64,000 nt of DNA from Ptiloglossa arizonensis (lineage: Eukaryota; Arthropoda; Insecta; Hymenoptera; Colletidae): NCBI RefSeq assembly GCF_051014685.1, contig NW_027478518.1, positions 620,001 to 684,000 of the forward strand. Reading direction: 5' to 3'. Every line of letters begins with the position of its first letter. The first letter of the stretch is position 1. Below, piece after piece: positions 62,601 to 64,000 of the stretch. The notes below the pieces were generated by a model. The model ran no database searches and was not told where the DNA came from. It saw only the letters and a program-made list of their open reading frames with translations. The position numbers were made by a program, and so were the translations under genes.

Positions 62601-64000
62601 CATCTGAAAGTAGAAGCTCGCCCGATTACAGCGGTATGTGTATTTTTTCCCCAGGCCATTCTGGTTAAGCGTTTGGAGCAGCAGAATTGCGAAAAATTTG
62701 TTCTCTTCTCAACCATTTCTTAACTTCAAACTCTCATATCTCGCGAAAGGATTGACCTAACCCAAAAATTCCTATTGCATCTGAAATTAGAAACTCGCCC
62801 GATTACAACGGTATGTGTATTTTTTCCCTAGGCCATTCTCGTTAAGCGTTTGGAGCAGCAGAATTGCGAAAAATTTTTTGCCTTCTCAACCATTTCTTGG
62901 CTTCAAACTCCCATATCTCGCGAACGGATTGACCTAACCCAAAAATTCCTACTGCATCTGAAAGTAGAAACTCGCCCGGTTACAACGGTATGTGTATTTT
63001 TTCCCTAGGCCATTCTGGTTAAGCGTTTGGAGCAACAGAATTGCGATAAATTTTTTGCCTTCTCAACCATGTCGTGGCTTCAAACTCCCATATCTCGCGA
63101 ACGGATTGACCTAACCCAAAAATTCCTATTGCATCTGAAATTAGAAACTCGCCCGATTACAACGGTATGTGTATTTTCTCCCTAGCCCATTCTGGTTAAG
63201 CGTTTGGTGCAGCAGAATTGCGAAAATGGTTGTCTTGTCAACCATTTCTTAACTTCAAAGTCCCATATCTCGCGAACGGATTGACCTAACCCAAAAATTC
63301 CTATTGTAACTGAAAGTAGAAACTCGCCCGATTACAACGGTATGTGTATTTTTTCCCTAGCCCATTCTGGTTAAGCGTTTGGAGCAGCAGAATTGCGAAA
63401 AATTTGTTGTCTTCTCATCCATTTCTTAGCTTCAAAGTCCCATATCTCGCGAACGAATTGACCTAACCCAAAAATTCCTATTGCATTTGAAAGTAGAAGC
63501 TCGCCCGATTACAACGGTATGTGTATTTTTCCCCTAGCCCATTCTGGTTAAGCGATTGGAGCAGCAGAATTGCGAAAAATTTGTCGTCTTGTCAGCCATT
63601 TCTTAGCTTCAAACTCCCATATCTCGCGAACGGACTGACCTAACCAAAAAGTTCCTATTGCATCTGAAAGTAGAAACTCGCCCGATTACAGGTGTATGTG
63701 TGTTTTTTCCCTAGGCCATTCTGGTTAAGCGTTTGGAGCAGCAGAATTGCGAAAAATTTGTTCTCTTCTCAACCATTTCTTAGCTTCAAACTCCCATATC
63801 TCGCGAACGGATTGACCTAACCCAAAAATTCCTATTGCATCTGAAATTAGAAACTCGCCCGATTACAACGGTATGTGTATTTTCTCCCTAGCCCATTCTG
63901 GTTAAGCGTTTGGTGCAGCAGAATTGCGAAAATGGTTGTCTTGTCAACCATTTCTTAACTTCAAAGTCCCATATCTCGCGAACGGATTGACCTAACCCAA
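59638..64000. repeat. Right higher-order repeat, 38-mer, partial copy 2
   Basis: Q* G H E D' B G E' B'' F'' Q G H E D' B H B'' F'' Q G H D' B G, running off the window. It follows copy 1 at a distance of 6714 up to about 63550. The first monomer is chimeric: gtacgtgtatttttcccctag with gttaagtgattggagc on the left, gcaacagaattgcgataaat on the right. Near 63524 one E monomer is missing relative to copy 1, so G-to-G spacing is 706 instead of 883. Confidence 0.85.
63524..63700. repeat. Chimeric E/D' monomer at a one-monomer deletion
   Basis: The left part (tatttttcccctagcccatt) is that of the E monomer that follows H in copy 1 (56810). The right part (gcgattggagc, ttgtcgtcttgtcagcc, ggactgacc) is that of the next monomer, D' (56987). 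The joint lies in the shared CATTCTGGTTAAGCG. Exactly 177 bp are missing, the product expected of unequal exchange between adjacent monomers. Confidence 0.87.

Larger units (their letters stand above)
1..64000. repeat. Satellite DNA array, 177-bp monomer, fills the window
   Basis: Seen: the same 177-bp unit recurs from the first base to the last, always in the same orientation. Markers such as TCGCGAACG at 101, 278 and 455 are 177 bp apart, and distances between rare variants across the window are multiples of 177 apart from a few small indels. This gives about 361 monomers. I saw no inverted monomer, no inserted element and no unique spacer. Most monomers differ at scattered diagnostic sites, so they sort into recurrent types. 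Known: arrays of units near nucleosome length with higher-order repeats are typical of centromeric and pericentromeric heterochromatin. Inferred: the array continues beyond both window edges, since both cut through monomers. The monomer family is not one I recognise. Confidence 0.98.

Noticed and set aside
1..64000. CRISPR array
   Set aside because: The 177-bp repeat has no alternating unique spacers; the whole period is conserved, far outside the 21-48 bp repeats of CRISPR loci.
1..64000. Known primate alpha satellite or another named satellite
   Set aside because: The period is 177, not 171, and I do not recognise the sequence. The CENP-B-like motif alone does not establish homology.
1..64000. 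Tandem gene cluster (rRNA spacer repeats, tRNA, 5S or histone units)
   Set aside because: No rRNA or tRNA box patterns, no coding unit, and 177 bp is too short. The repeated CTCGCCCGATTACA was considered as part of a promoter box and gave no convincing match.
1..64000. Telomeric or microsatellite component
   Set aside because: No TTAGG-like or other short tandem runs; homopolymer tracts are limited to the A and T runs inside the monomer.

Overview
The whole 64 kb window is one uninterrupted tandem satellite array. I find no gene, RNA gene, transposon or unique sequence. The unit is 177 bp (measured between successive TCGCGAACG motifs at 101, 278 and 455), about 361 copies, all head to tail on the same strand. 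One monomer counted by hand is about 42% GC with 9 CpGs, about 1.2 times expectation, so CpG is not depleted. Organisation, size and higher-order structure fit a eukaryotic centromeric or pericentromeric satellite. The intact CpGs argue against a heavily methylated genome and are compatible with many invertebrates. I do not recognise the satellite and cannot name the species.

Monomers fall into types set by the bases after the GCGAAAAA tract. A = ttttttgcc with attccttggc. F = ttttttgcc with atttcttggc. B = ttgttctcttctc. C = ttgttgtcttgtcagcc. D = ttgtcgtcttgtcagcc. E = ttcttgtcttctc. e = ttcttgtcctctc next to ccccaggccttt. On the right side only: G = a 175-bp form with gcgaaaatggttgtc; H = ttgttgtcttctcatcc; Q = gcgataaatt with tcgtggc. 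Monomer coordinates use the phase that starts at position 1 (tattttt...).

Layout. 1-15046: higher-order units of 19, 16, 19, 14 and 17 monomers; the two 19-mers are almost identical and the last unit is a mosaic. 15047-30798: a modular region with a 39-mer (16286-23188) followed by a 36-mer (23189-29559), built from the same 8-mer, 7-mer, E-A-B trimer, C-D dimer and 7-mer modules but with different trimer counts, then one more 7-mer. 30799-46552: a third family, with a 22-mer (35401-39294), a partial second copy and further displaced duplicates. 46553-52923: mostly single-copy, more divergent monomers, the most decayed at about 47084-47791. 52924-64000: a fourth family, a 6714-bp 38-mer with six 175-bp monomers per copy, one full copy and one partial.

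The window therefore records local amplification: four higher-order families, with older sequence separating the last two. It holds visible recombination products (chimeric monomers, whole-monomer gains and losses, one 1-bp scar). Every standard monomer carries a 17-bp motif matching 8 of the 9 essential CENP-B box positions. All structure was read by eye from marker spacing; no alignment or database search was run.
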